NCBI GenBank assembly: GCA_016794345.1
Contig: JAEUKE010000127.1
Coordinates: forward strand, 1-64,000
Length of the DNA: 64,000 nt
Direction of reading: 5' to 3'
Origin: Myxococcales bacterium
GTDB lineage: Bacteria > Myxococcota_A > Polyangia > Polyangiales > Polyangiaceae
Numbering within the stretch: position 1 is the stretch's first letter; every line of letters begins with the position of its first letter. The translations under genes were made by a program, and so were the position numbers. This document shows, piece by piece, positions 10,659-18,416 of this stretch. Below the pieces are notes generated by a model that ran no database searches, had not been told where the DNA came from, and saw only the letters and a list, made by a program, of their open reading frames with translations.

Positions 10659-12608
10659 ATGCGAAGGTTGGGTCTGATTCTCTTGATGGCACCGCTCGGC
10701 TTGATCGCCTGTGGCGACGACGGCGGCGCGGGCGGCTCGGGCGGCGAAGGCGGGGACGGCACGACGTCGTCGAGCAAGTCGACCACGACCGGCTCGTCGA
10801 TGACGACGACCGGCTCGACGACCTCCTCGACCTCGTCGACGACCTCGTCGACCAGCACCGGGATGAGCCAGTGCGGCAACGACATGATCGACGCCGACGA
10901 AGAGTGTGACGGCACCGACCTCGGCGGCGAAGACTGCGCGTCGCAGGGCTTCCTCAGCGGCACCCTGGGCTGCAACAACAACTGCACCTTCGACACCTCG
11001 GACTGCGTCAACGCCATGTGTGGCAACGACGTCGTCGAGGGCATGGAGATCTGCGACGGCACCGACCTCGGCGGGCAAGACTGCACCGATCAGGGCTTCG
11101 ACGCCGGTACGCTGGGCTGCCTGGCGAACTGCAGCGACTACGACACCGCCGGGTGTGTGTCCTTCAGCTGTGGGGACGGCGCGATCAACGGGATGGAGCA
11201 GTGCGACGGCGCGCTCCTCAACAACCAGACCTGCGCGACGCAGGGCTTCGACGGCGGAACGCTCGCGTGCGCCCCGGGGACCTGCCTCTTCAACACCGCC
11301 GGCTGTCTCACCGAGCAGTGCATCGACGGCCTCGACAACGACGCCGACGGGCAGGTCGACTGCGCCGACACGAGCTGCCAGGCGGAGTGCGCGGACGCTT
11401 GCGCCACCGTCCCGACCATCGCCGATCCGAGCACGGTGACCGGGAACACGACCGGCCACGCCGACGACTACACGACGACGTGCGCGGACACCTCGGGCCC
11501 CGAGGTCATCTACCAGGTCGTCGCGTCGCAGACCGGGTTCATGCACGTCACCCTGACGAGCGACGTGGATCTCGGTATCTCGGCCTGGACCGGCTGCGCC
11601 AACGTGGGCACGGTCATCAACTGCGAGGACCTCGACTTCGGCGCTGGCGGGGTGGAGACAATCAGCTTCCCGGTCACCAGCGGTCAGAGCGTCCACCTGA
11701 TGGTCGACGCGTTCGCCAACGGCGTCGTGGGTCCGTTCACCCTCCAGGTGCAGACAATCCCGGCGCCGGTCTGCGGCGATGGCTTCGCCGAAGGCGGCGA
11801 GGTCTGCGACGACGGCAACACGACGAACTTCGACGGCTGCAACGCGACGTGCACGAGCAGCTGCGGCGACGCCACGTGCGCCGTCGGCGAGGACTCGTGC
11901 TCCTGCGCCGCGGACTGCGTCGACGACCCGAACTCTTGCTCGACGTGCCAGTGCGGGGGCTCGGGTGGCGCGGGCAACCTCTGCTACTGCGACGACATCT
12001 GCGTGACGCAGGGTGACTGCTGCGCCAACAAGGTCGCGGTCTGCGGGGCGACGAACCAGCCGCTCCAGATCTCCAACAACACAATCACGGCCATCACCGA
12101 CAACGCCTACAACGGCATGCTCTCGAGCATGCAGTGCGTCTCGCTGCCGACCGCGGCCGGTGGCAACATCGTCAGCGTCGACAGCGTGGTCCTCACCATG
12201 GCCCACACGTGGATCGGTGACTTGACGGTCAAGCTCGTCACCCCGGGTGGCACCGCCATCACGCTCCTCAACCGGCCCGGCTCGAACGCCGCGGACACGG
12301 GGGTGGATTCGCCCGCGGGCAGCTCCGACGACCTGCTCGTCGGCTTCCCGATCACGTTCCAGACGTCGGCGGCTGTCAGCGCCGAGTCGATGGGCGTTGC
12401 CACGGGCACGCAGATCTGCGCGCCGCTTCCGACCGGCGACGGCATCTGCAGCTACGCGCCGGCGGCCGACACGGCCACGCCCGGCAACTTCACGAACCTG
12501 GTCGGCCAGCCCGTGAACGGCACGTGGCAGCTCTGCGCCGGTGACTCGGGCGGGAGCGACGTCGGCAGCATCGCGAACGTCGTCCTCAATTTCACGATCT
12601 CGGGCTGA
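10659..12608 (+). CDS. Cys-rich lipoprotein with somatomedin-B-like module and P-domain
   Basis: 649 residues; lipobox GLIAC gives acylated Cys18, then Gly-rich and Ser/Thr-rich linkers. Three repeats begin CGND/CGDG...E.CDGTDLGG.DC, a variant of the Cys-rich repeat, followed by CIDGLDNDADGQVDC, a beta-sandwich-like module, a classical DUF4215 repeat (CGDGFAEGGEVCDDGN) and a Cys cluster with CYCDDICVTQGDCC, which resembles a somatomedin-B domain. The C-terminal 150 residues (LTMAHTWIGDLTVKLVTPGG ... VNGTWQLC) match a P-domain. AGGAGG at 10648-10653 fixes the ATG. Same design as the preceding gene but little direct sequence identity outside the linkers. Likely outer-membrane or surface-exposed; function unknown. 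Confidence 0.85.
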   Translation: MRRLGLILLMAPLGLIACGDDGGAGGSGGEGGDGTTSSSKSTTTGSSMTTTGSTTSSTSSTTSSTSTGMSQCGNDMIDADEECDGTDLGGEDCASQGFLSGTLGCNNNCTFDTSDCVNAMCGNDVVEGMEICDGTDLGGQDCTDQGFDAGTLGCLANCSDYDTAGCVSFSCGDGAINGMEQCDGALLNNQTCATQGFDGGTLACAPGTCLFNTAGCLTEQCIDGLDNDADGQVDCADTSCQAECADACATVPTIADPSTVTGNTTGHADDYTTTCADTSGPEVIYQVVASQTGFMHVTLTSDVDLGISAWTGCANVGTVINCEDLDFGAGGVETISFPVTSGQSVHLMVDAFANGVVGPFTLQVQTIPAPVCGDGFAEGGEVCDDGNTTNFDGCNATCTSSCGDATCAVGEDSCSCAADCVDDPNSCSTCQCGGSGGAGNLCYCDDICVTQGDCCANKVAVCGATNQPLQISNNTITAITDNAYNGMLSSMQCVSLPTAAGGNIVSVDSVVLTMAHTWIGDLTVKLVTPGGTAITLLNRPGSNAADTGVDSPAGSSDDLLVGFPITFQTSAAVSAESMGVATGTQICAPLPTGDGICSYAPAADTATPGNFTNLVGQPVNGTWQLCAGDSGGSDVGSIANVVLNFTISG

Positions 12609-12610
12609 TC

Positions 12611-13783
12611 TCAGCCGAGGACGACGAACTTGAGGTAGCGCCCTTCGGGGAACGCGGCGAGGGTCGGGTGGTCCTGACCCGCGCCGCGTTGTTCGAGGAT
12701 GCAGAGGTCGCTCCGATCGAGCGCTGCGTCGTCGAGCGTGCCGAGGAAGCGATCCATGCCGACGTGGCTCGAGCAGGAGCTCGCGCAGAACACGCCGCCC
12801 GGGGCGAGGAGCCGCGCGCACGCGCGGTGCAGGCGGACATAAGAAGAGAGGGCGCGGGAGACGGCCTTCTCGTTGGGGGCGAAGCTCGGGGGGTCGCTGA
12901 TCACGACGTCGAATCGCTCGCCGCGCTTCGCGAGATCTTCCACGTAGACGAGCGCGTCGGCCGTGACGAAGCGGTGCGCCGCCGGGTCGAGCCCGTTCTT
13001 GCGGAACGACTGCTGCGCGGTCGCGTGCGCCTTCGCCGCGATGTCCACGCTCGTGACCTCCTTCGCGCCGCCGAGCGCCGCGGCAACCGAAAAGCCGCCC
13101 GCGTAGCTGAAGAGGTTGAGGATGCGCCCGCGGCCCCGCGCGAGCCCGCGCACGTAAGCGCGGTTGTCGCGCTGATCGAGGAAGGCCCCTGTCTTTTGAC
13201 CTCGAACGACGTCGACGGCCATTGTTATGCCGTGCTCGAGGACGTCCACGCTCGGAGGCGGCTCGGGGCCCCAGAGCGTCCGCACCTTCTCGCCCGCCGC
13301 GCCGGCCTCGGGCAAGCGGACGAGCAGCGTCGTGACGCCGCGCGGCTCCAGCACCTTCTTCAGGCGGGGCCCCAGCTCCTCCACCCAGCGCGCGATGGCC
13401 TCGCCGTCGGTGCGGAGGACCGCGATGGGACCGTAGCGATCGAGCACCACGCCGGGCACGCGATCTCCCTCCCCGTGGCAGAGCCGGAGGGCGGTCGTCT
13501 CGCCGTCCGCAAAGAGGCGGTCGCGCGCCGCCACGGCGCGCTCGACGGACGAGGTGAGCCGCCCGATATCGAAGGAGCCGTCACGAACGTAGACGCGCAC
13601 CGCGATGGGCGATCGATCGTCGTACAGCCCGGCGCCGAGCCCCGCGCCGGAGGCGTCGACGAGCTCGACCACGTCGCCCGTGTGCGGGAGCTTGCCCCGC
13701 GGCTTGCCCAGCGCTTCCCGGTACACCCAGGGGTGGCCGCGCCGGACCGATGCCGCCGCGCGTTGTTCGATCGAGAGACGCAT
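12611..13783 (-). CDS. RlmI-like class I rRNA (cytosine-5) methyltransferase
   Basis: 390 residues. The N-terminus (RRGHPWVYREALGK) is a PUA-type RNA-binding domain, and the C-terminal half is a SAM-dependent methyltransferase with ILNLFSYAGGFSVAAALGG (SAM loop), SVDIAAKA, DVVISDPPSFAP and a Cys-bearing CASSCSSHV. This is the layout of RlmI/YccW, which methylates 23S rRNA at C5 of cytosine; the exact target base is inferred from family only. Its 3' end is two bases from the convergent lipoprotein gene, leaving no room for a separate terminator. Divergent from the next lipoprotein operon by 25 bases. Confidence 0.85.
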   Translation of the reverse strand: MRLSIEQRAAASVRRGHPWVYREALGKPRGKLPHTGDVVELVDASGAGLGAGLYDDRSPIAVRVYVRDGSFDIGRLTSSVERAVAARDRLFADGETTALRLCHGEGDRVPGVVLDRYGPIAVLRTDGEAIARWVEELGPRLKKVLEPRGVTTLLVRLPEAGAAGEKVRTLWGPEPPPSVDVLEHGITMAVDVVRGQKTGAFLDQRDNRAYVRGLARGRGRILNLFSYAGGFSVAAALGGAKEVTSVDIAAKAHATAQQSFRKNGLDPAAHRFVTADALVYVEDLAKRGERFDVVISDPPSFAPNEKAVSRALSSYVRLHRACARLLAPGGVFCASSCSSHVGMDRFLGTLDDAALDRSDLCILEQRGAGQDHPTLAAFPEGRYLKFVVLG

Positions 13784-13808
13784 CGGACAAAGCCGTTACC
13801 ATGGGGGC

Positions 13809-14843
13809 GTGAAGAGCACTTCGACTTCGCGCCTCCTGGCTCTGGCAGTCGCGCTCGTCGCGTGTGAGGGCAGCCACTCGGATCTCGGCGTCGAGCAGAC
13901 GACGTCGTCGGCCAGCACGACGGGCGCCACCACCGGATCGGGCCAAGGCGGGGAAGGGACCGGCGGAGGCGACACCATCGTCGAGCCCGACGGCCCGCCC
14001 AAGCTGACGATCGTGCACGGCGTGGTCGACCAGCCCGCGATCCAGCTCTGCTTCCTCGCGAGCCCGCCCGAAGCGGCGGACCCAGCCGCGCCCTTCCCGG
14101 CCGAGCCGATCGCGTGGGCACACGCCATCTCTGTGGATCTGCCGGGCGACCCCATCCCCGCTGACGGCGACGTGGAGGTCCTGGTCCTGGCCGGCGATCT
14201 CGGCTCCATCGCCGGTCTCGGCTGCCGCGCGCTCGCGGACGATCCGGGGGCGGCGCCCGACGCGATCGTGCAGTCGCTCGGTGTGGTTCCGCGGTCGGCG
14301 ATCGACATGCCACGCAGCCTCCTCCTCGTCCCGACCGGTTGCCTCGCGCTCGGCCACGACGACCCGCTCGCGACGCAGGTTTGCGGTGAGACCTACACCG
14401 CGGACACGCCCACGCCGAACGTCGTGCTCGCCCCGATGTCGCGTGTGCTCGACTTCGACGCCATCGGGTTCCAGGCCGTGCACGCCATCAGCGGGACGAG
14501 CCTCGAGGTCGACGTCGGCGTCGTCCCGATGGGCGGCTCGGAGCGGACCGTCGGGGACGATGTCACGTTCGGAGAGATCTCGCCGTTCCCGCCGAACCGA
14601 TCGCTGACCGGGACCCAGCTCGAGGGGCCGAGCGCCGCGCTCCTCCGCACCTACATCGATCCGGGCGGCACGGTGAACGCCGAAATCCTGCTGGGCGAGG
14701 CGATGACGAACGGCTCGCTCGAGGCGGACGCCTTCAAGAGCGGCACGAATGTTGTTTTGGTCGCTGTCGGGCCCACGCCGGGGACGGCAAAAGGCTCCTT
14801 CTGGAACGAGTTCACTTTCGTCGCTTTGAGGTCCGACCCATGA
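13809..14843 (+). CDS. Predicted lipoprotein, first gene of a three-lipoprotein operon
   Basis: 344 residues from the GTG at 13809, which places a short signal peptide (VKSTSTSRLLALAVALVAC) at the very start; longer in-frame extension would bury it inside the RlmI gene. The lipobox ALVAC is followed by a Thr/Gly linker. The body contains PKLTIVHGVVDQPAIQLCF, reminiscent of DUF4397-type beta-sandwich repeats, and several beta-rich stretches with four to six Cys. No enzyme motif is visible. The TGA overlaps the ATG of the next gene. Probably an envelope protein acting with its two neighbours; function unknown. Confidence 0.75.
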   Translation: MKSTSTSRLLALAVALVACEGSHSDLGVEQTTSSASTTGATTGSGQGGEGTGGGDTIVEPDGPPKLTIVHGVVDQPAIQLCFLASPPEAADPAAPFPAEPIAWAHAISVDLPGDPIPADGDVEVLVLAGDLGSIAGLGCRALADDPGAAPDAIVQSLGVVPRSAIDMPRSLLLVPTGCLALGHDDPLATQVCGETYTADTPTPNVVLAPMSRVLDFDAIGFQAVHAISGTSLEVDVGVVPMGGSERTVGDDVTFGEISPFPPNRSLTGTQLEGPSAALLRTYIDPGGTVNAEILLGEAMTNGSLEADAFKSGTNVVLVAVGPTPGTAKGSFWNEFTFVALRSDP

Positions 14844-15616
14844 CAATCAGATCCGGACGCTTCCTTCCGCTGTTCACGGTTCTCCTCGCTTGCAACTTCG
14901 ACAACGAGCCGGGCAAGCGCGGCGAGCTCGGCAACGACCGCTTCTTCTATGCCTGCGTCGACGAGGCCGACGCCATGTGCGACGGCACCGATCTCGAGAC
15001 GGAGCCCCTGTTCGGCATGCCTCGCATCGCGCTCGGCTCCCGCTTCGGCGTGGAGACCGAGGGGTACACGACCGAGGCTCGCGCCGTGAACGACCGCCTG
15101 ACCGACGAGACCGCCGGGGACGGCGTGAGGGCGTTCACCGCGAAAGAGGCCGGCTGGTCGACCATCATGAGCCGCAACTACGACGAGGAGGCTGTCGACA
15201 TCATTCACGTCCTCGTCGTCGAGACCGCGTCCGTCGAGGTCTCCGAGCGCAAGCCATCCGACGAGGACTGGACGCGGCTCACCGGCGCGATCGCGATCGA
15301 CGACGATCACCAGCTGCGGGTCGCGCCCTTCGACGCCGAGGGCAAGCCGCTCGCCGGCGGCCTCCCCATGAAATGGACGGCGGAGCCCGAGGACATCGTC
15401 GAGATCCTCCCCGCGAGCGGTGACAACGTGGTCAGCATCCGACCGATCGCCAGCGGCCTCGTCACCGTCACGGTGGAGGTGAACGACGCGCTCACGGCGA
15501 CCGCGAGCTTCGACGTGACCCACGATGGAGGCGGCGGAGACGGCGGCGGCGGCGGTGACACGGGCGGCGGCGGCGGCGCCCAGGGCGGCGGCGGTGCAGG
15601 TGGAGGTCAGCAATGA
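14840..15616 (+). CDS. Predicted lipoprotein with Ig-like region and Gly-rich tail
   Basis: 258 residues. Signal peptide MTIRSGRFLPLFTVLLAC with acylated Cys18. The middle is beta-rich and its second half (LRVAPFDAEGKPLAGGLPM ... SIRPIASGLVTVTVEVND) looks like a bacterial Ig-like (BIG2-type) fold. The last 30 residues are nearly pure Gly with Asp, Thr and Ala. The start ATG overlaps the previous TGA (ATGA) and its stop overlaps the next ATG, so all three lipoproteins are translationally coupled. Unusual is that the Gly-rich low-complexity part sits at the C-terminus and not after the lipobox. Function unknown. Confidence 0.75.
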   Translation: MTIRSGRFLPLFTVLLACNFDNEPGKRGELGNDRFFYACVDEADAMCDGTDLETEPLFGMPRIALGSRFGVETEGYTTEARAVNDRLTDETAGDGVRAFTAKEAGWSTIMSRNYDEEAVDIIHVLVVETASVEVSERKPSDEDWTRLTGAIAIDDDHQLRVAPFDAEGKPLAGGLPMKWTAEPEDIVEILPASGDNVVSIRPIASGLVTVTVEVNDALTATASFDVTHDGGGGDGGGGGDTGGGGGAQGGGGAGGGQQ

Positions 15617-16068
15617 ACAAGCTTTCTTATCTGGTCGCGCCGGCGCTCTTCGCGCTCGGCTGCACGCAGCACATCGAGACCGTGGTGATCGATCAGCTGA
15701 GCGAGCCACCGCTCGCCACCATCGTCCGCGACGATCGGTTCGAGCTCTACGAGGGCACGGCGGTCGGCTTCCAGCTCCAGGCCTTCACCGAGGAGCCCGA
15801 CGACCCGGACGTCCAGTGCTGCGGCGGAGACTGCAGCCAGTCCTGCACCGTGTACGAGAACGCGGAGGACGCGGATGAGGTCGGCGTGACCGGCGAAGGC
15901 TCGGTCGAGGTCTGGCCCCTCGAGGACGAGCCCGGCAAGTTCATCCTCGTCGCGACCCGCGTCGGGGAAGGCGTGGTCGTGGTCACGGCGGAAGACGCCG
16001 AGGGCTTCTACGAGATCCCGGTCACGGTCTTGCCGCAGCCGGACACCCAAGGCGACCCGCAACCCTGA
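15613..16068 (+). CDS. Small predicted lipoprotein, third gene of the operon
   Basis: 151 residues. Signal peptide MNKLSYLVAPALFALGC, lipobox ALGC. The mature part has a Cys cluster (QCCGGDCSQSC) and a short Ig-like beta region ending with VVVVTAEDAEGFYEIPVTV, similar in style to the preceding protein. Start ATG overlaps the upstream TGA. No known family recognised. The three coupled genes are likely subunits of one envelope structure or sequential paralogues; this is inference from gene order. Confidence 0.7.
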   Translation: MNKLSYLVAPALFALGCTQHIETVVIDQLSEPPLATIVRDDRFELYEGTAVGFQLQAFTEEPDDPDVQCCGGDCSQSCTVYENAEDADEVGVTGEGSVEVWPLEDEPGKFILVATRVGEGVVVVTAEDAEGFYEIPVTVLPQPDTQGDPQP

Positions 16069-16078
16069 TCGCGAGTCG

Positions 16079-16119
16079 GATCCTCCGTTCGGTGTAGGAT
16101 GCCCGCCGAACGGAGGATC
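16079..16119 (+). promoter_or_regulatory. Perfect 14-bp inverted repeat covering the ribosome-binding site of the FAD-protein gene
   Basis: GATCCTCCGTTCGG (16079-16092) and CCGAACGGAGGATC (16106-16119) are exact reverse complements separated by 13 bases. The second arm contains the GGAGG ribosome-binding site of the gene starting at 16122, so the RNA hairpin would hide it. The repeat begins 11 bases after the stop of the lipoprotein operon. It could be a translational switch, a DNA operator or a terminator; no T run follows. Confidence 0.7.
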
Positions 16120-16121
16120 GA

Positions 16122-16676
16122 ATGCCCGACGTGCTCGTGATCGGTGATGGCCCCGGTGGACTCTCTGCAGCGTTGTTCCTGGCGAAGAACGGCTTGGATG
16201 TCGTCGTCGTCGGCGAGGACAAGACGGCGATGCATTGGGCCCTCCTGAAGAACTACCTCGGCATCACCGAGATGCTCGGCTCGGAGTTCCAGAAGGTGGC
16301 GCGCGCGCAGGTCGAGGCGCTCGGCGCGAAGATCCGGTCCGTGCACGTCGAGTCGGTCACGAAGGACGGCTCCGCGTTCAAGGCCACGCTCACCGGAGGC
16401 GAGTCGGTCTCGGCGAAGTACCTCGTCCTGTCGGAGGGGCGCACGCCGCGCATCGCGAAGCAGCTCGGGCTCGTGTTCGACGAGGCGAAGGGCATCGCGA
16501 CCGATCGCGACGCGCGCACCTCGATCGACGGCGTCTACGTGGTCGGCCGTGAAGCGCGCCCGGCGCGGAGCCAGGCCATCATCAGCGCGGGCGACGGCGC
16601 GGCCGCGGCGCTCGACATCCTCTCGCGCGAGAAGGGCAAAGACTTCGCCGACTGGGACGAGCCGCCCAAGGCCTAG
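16122..16676 (+). CDS. Short FAD-binding oxidoreductase (thioredoxin-reductase-like fold, minimal form)
   Basis: 184 residues, about 60 percent of a usual thioredoxin reductase. The N-terminus VLVIGDGPGGLSAALFLAKN is a Rossmann GxGxxG FAD-binding motif, and the end has GVYVVGREARPARSQAIISA, matching the second FAD motif (GVYAxGD). The central NAD(P)H-binding domain and the redox CxxC are absent. Reading frame is intact and GC use normal, so it appears to be a genuine compact FAD protein and not a broken gene. Comparable short versions exist in other bacteria, but their substrates are unclear. Partner reductase or electron donor is not in the neighbourhood. Confidence 0.75.
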   Translation: MPDVLVIGDGPGGLSAALFLAKNGLDVVVVGEDKTAMHWALLKNYLGITEMLGSEFQKVARAQVEALGAKIRSVHVESVTKDGSAFKATLTGGESVSAKYLVLSEGRTPRIAKQLGLVFDEAKGIATDRDARTSIDGVYVVGREARPARSQAIISAGDGAAAALDILSREKGKDFADWDEPPKA

Positions 16677-16682
16677 GCCCCT

Positions 16683-16705
16683 CCCCCCTCGCGCAGCGAG
16701 GGGGG
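16683..16705. terminator. C-tract hairpin, copy 1 of an intergenic repeat family
   Basis: CCCCCCTCGC and GCGAGGGGGG pair perfectly over 10 bases around a three-base loop; a G-run (GGCCGGGGGGG) adjoins on the right. It lies between convergent genes and can terminate both. Read on the minus strand it matches the C-run plus hairpin elements at 18371-18403 and 59975-60007. Confidence 0.7.
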
Positions 16706-16763
16706 CCGGGGGGGTGAAAGAGCGGCACCTCCCTCACAAGGAGGGGGGACGCTAGGGTCTTGG

Positions 16764-17624
16764 CTACCTCTTCAGGTTCAGGTTGGCGAGGGCCATCTTC
16801 GCGTCGTTCACGAGCGGGCTGTCGGGGAACCGCCGGACGAACGAGCGCAAGGTGGCCTTCGCGTCGTTGTACGCCTGGATGTCGATGAGGCACTCGGCGA
16901 GCAAGAGCGTCGCGTCGTCGAGCACGTCGGGGTTGGGCGAGGTCTCGCTCAGCTGAGAGAGGATCGGGATCGCCTCGCGTTGCCGGTTCAGCCGGCGGTA
17001 GGCGCGCGCGAGCTCGAGCTTGGCGCTCGGCAGGTGAGCTCCCTCGCTCGCCAGCTTCGTCGACTGCTCGAGCTGCTGCGCCGCCTCGGAGAGGCGTCCG
17101 GCGCGCGCGTGGTCGAGGCCTGCCTGGTACGCCTCGACGCTGAGCTCCGCCTTCGCGCGCTCCACGGCGTCCGTGAACACGGCCAGCTCCGCGCGCGAGA
17201 GCGGCTGCTCGCGGAGCTTCGCGAAGCCTTCGATGATCTCCTTGCGCCGCCCGGACCGGACGAGCTCGTAGAACGCCGCGGCGGCGAGCTCCGCGTTGGC
17301 GCGCTCGCGCAGCTGATCCTTGAGCGTCTCCAGCTCCTTCTCCGCCTTGACCGCCTTGTCCTCGGAGCGCTTCGTCTCGCGGGTGGCCGACTCGATGCGG
17401 GCGTTCCAGGCCACGTAGACGGCGCCGATCACGACGCCCACGAAGATGAGGAAGGCGAACGCCGAGTTGAAGAAGGCGACCCGCTCGAAGCTCTGCTGGC
17501 GCTTCGTGATCGTCTTCAGGTCGGCGGCCAGGCCGCTCGTCAGGTTGTTCGTCTTGATGACGAGCCCGCGCGACTCGACGATTTCTCTTTTGATCTCACG
17601 TAGTTCTTCGTCGAATTCATCCAT
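16764..17624 (-). CDS. Membrane-anchored TPR protein
   Basis: 286 residues from the ATG at 17624 (MDEFDEELREIK); the frame is open 23 codons further but only from a TTG. Residues about 1-45 are acidic/basic coiled coil, a single TM helix follows (FLIFVGVVIGAVYVAW), then a long coiled coil rich in Glu/Lys, and the last 150 residues carry TPR repeats like those of BamD/CpoB/YbgF (for example DATLLLAECLIDIQAYNDAK and FVRRFPDSP). It may scaffold a periplasmic or envelope complex. Divergent from efp with 92 bases between them. Confidence 0.75.
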   Translation of the reverse strand: MDEFDEELREIKREIVESRGLVIKTNNLTSGLAADLKTITKRQQSFERVAFFNSAFAFLIFVGVVIGAVYVAWNARIESATRETKRSEDKAVKAEKELETLKDQLRERANAELAAAAFYELVRSGRRKEIIEGFAKLREQPLSRAELAVFTDAVERAKAELSVEAYQAGLDHARAGRLSEAAQQLEQSTKLASEGAHLPSAKLELARAYRRLNRQREAIPILSQLSETSPNPDVLDDATLLLAECLIDIQAYNDAKATLRSFVRRFPDSPLVNDAKMALANLNLKR

Positions 17625-17716
17625 GGGCCCGGGCGGAAAAGCCGTCTCTTCCTCCGTCGCAGTGTGGTAAGGAGCCCCCGGTCCGGCCAACAAAAACCAC
17701 GGACAACGGGTTTTCT

Positions 17717-18280
17717 ATGGATACGAGCGACATCCGCAAGGGAGTGAAGATGATGGTGGACGGCAAGCCGTTCGTCGTCGTCGACTTCCAGTTCGTCAAG
17801 CCTGGCAAGGGCCAAGCCTTCACCCGGGTCAAGATCAAGAGCCTGGTGGACGGCGCCGTCCTCGAGCGCACCTACAAATCCGGTGAGAAGCTCGAGAAGG
17901 CGGACGTCGAAGACCGGCAGATGCAATACATCTACCCGGAGGGCGAAAACTTCGTCTTCATGCACGAGTCGACGGGCGAGCAGGTCATCGTCCCCGGCGA
18001 GAAGATGGAAGACGACGCCAAGTGGCTCTCCGACGGCATGACCGTCGACGTCACGCTCTGGAACGGCCAGCCCATCGGCATCAACCTGCCGGCTTCGGTC
18101 GTCCTGCAGATCGTGGAGAGCGAGCCCGGCGTGAAGGGCGACACGGCGAGCGGCGCGACGAAGCCCGCGACCCTGTCAACCGGCGCCGTCGTGCAGGTCC
18201 CGCTCTTCGTGAACGAGGGTGAGTGGGTCCGCGTCGACACCACGAGCGGCAAGTACGTCGAGCGCGTGAACAAGAAGTGA
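17717..18280 (+). CDS. efp: Elongation factor P
   Basis: EF-P enters the ribosomal E site and relieves stalling at polyproline stretches. 187 residues, the standard length, with three beta-barrel domains: the N-terminal KOW-like domain (PGKGQAF, Lys31 at the tip, the residue that is beta-lysylated in many bacteria), the middle OB domain and the C-terminal DPGVKGD-like ESEPGVKGDT...KPATLSTGAVVQVPLF signature. No EpmA, EarP or other modifying enzyme gene is in the window. Relevant locally because several neighbours (PEGA protein, DnaX tail) are rich in consecutive prolines. No strong ribosome-binding site precedes the ATG. Confidence 0.95.
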   Translation: MDTSDIRKGVKMMVDGKPFVVVDFQFVKPGKGQAFTRVKIKSLVDGAVLERTYKSGEKLEKADVEDRQMQYIYPEGENFVFMHESTGEQVIVPGEKMEDDAKWLSDGMTVDVTLWNGQPIGINLPASVVLQIVESEPGVKGDTASGATKPATLSTGAVVQVPLFVNEGEWVRVDTTSGKYVERVNKK

Positions 18281-18380
18281 CGCTCCACTCCGTGGAGAGT
18301 CGTGAGGAACCTGCAGATCCTGCAAAGGACCAGGACGTCCTGCTGGACGATCCGATCTCCTCGTAGTTTCCTCCCCCCGG

Positions 18381-18403
18381 CCCCCTCCACTTCGTGGAGG
18401 GGG
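18381..18403. terminator. C-tract hairpin, copy 2, between efp and a convergent lipoprotein gene
   Basis: CCCCCTCCAC and GTGGAGGGGG pair perfectly around a TTC loop; CTCCCCCCGG precedes it at 18371-18380, so the element resembles copies 1 and 3. The same 136-base gap also holds a smaller hairpin CTCCAC/GTGGAG near 18285 and a 12-base palindrome CAGGACGTCCTG at 18331-18342. Confidence 0.7.
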
Positions 18404-18416
18404 AGCTCGGGCGGCG

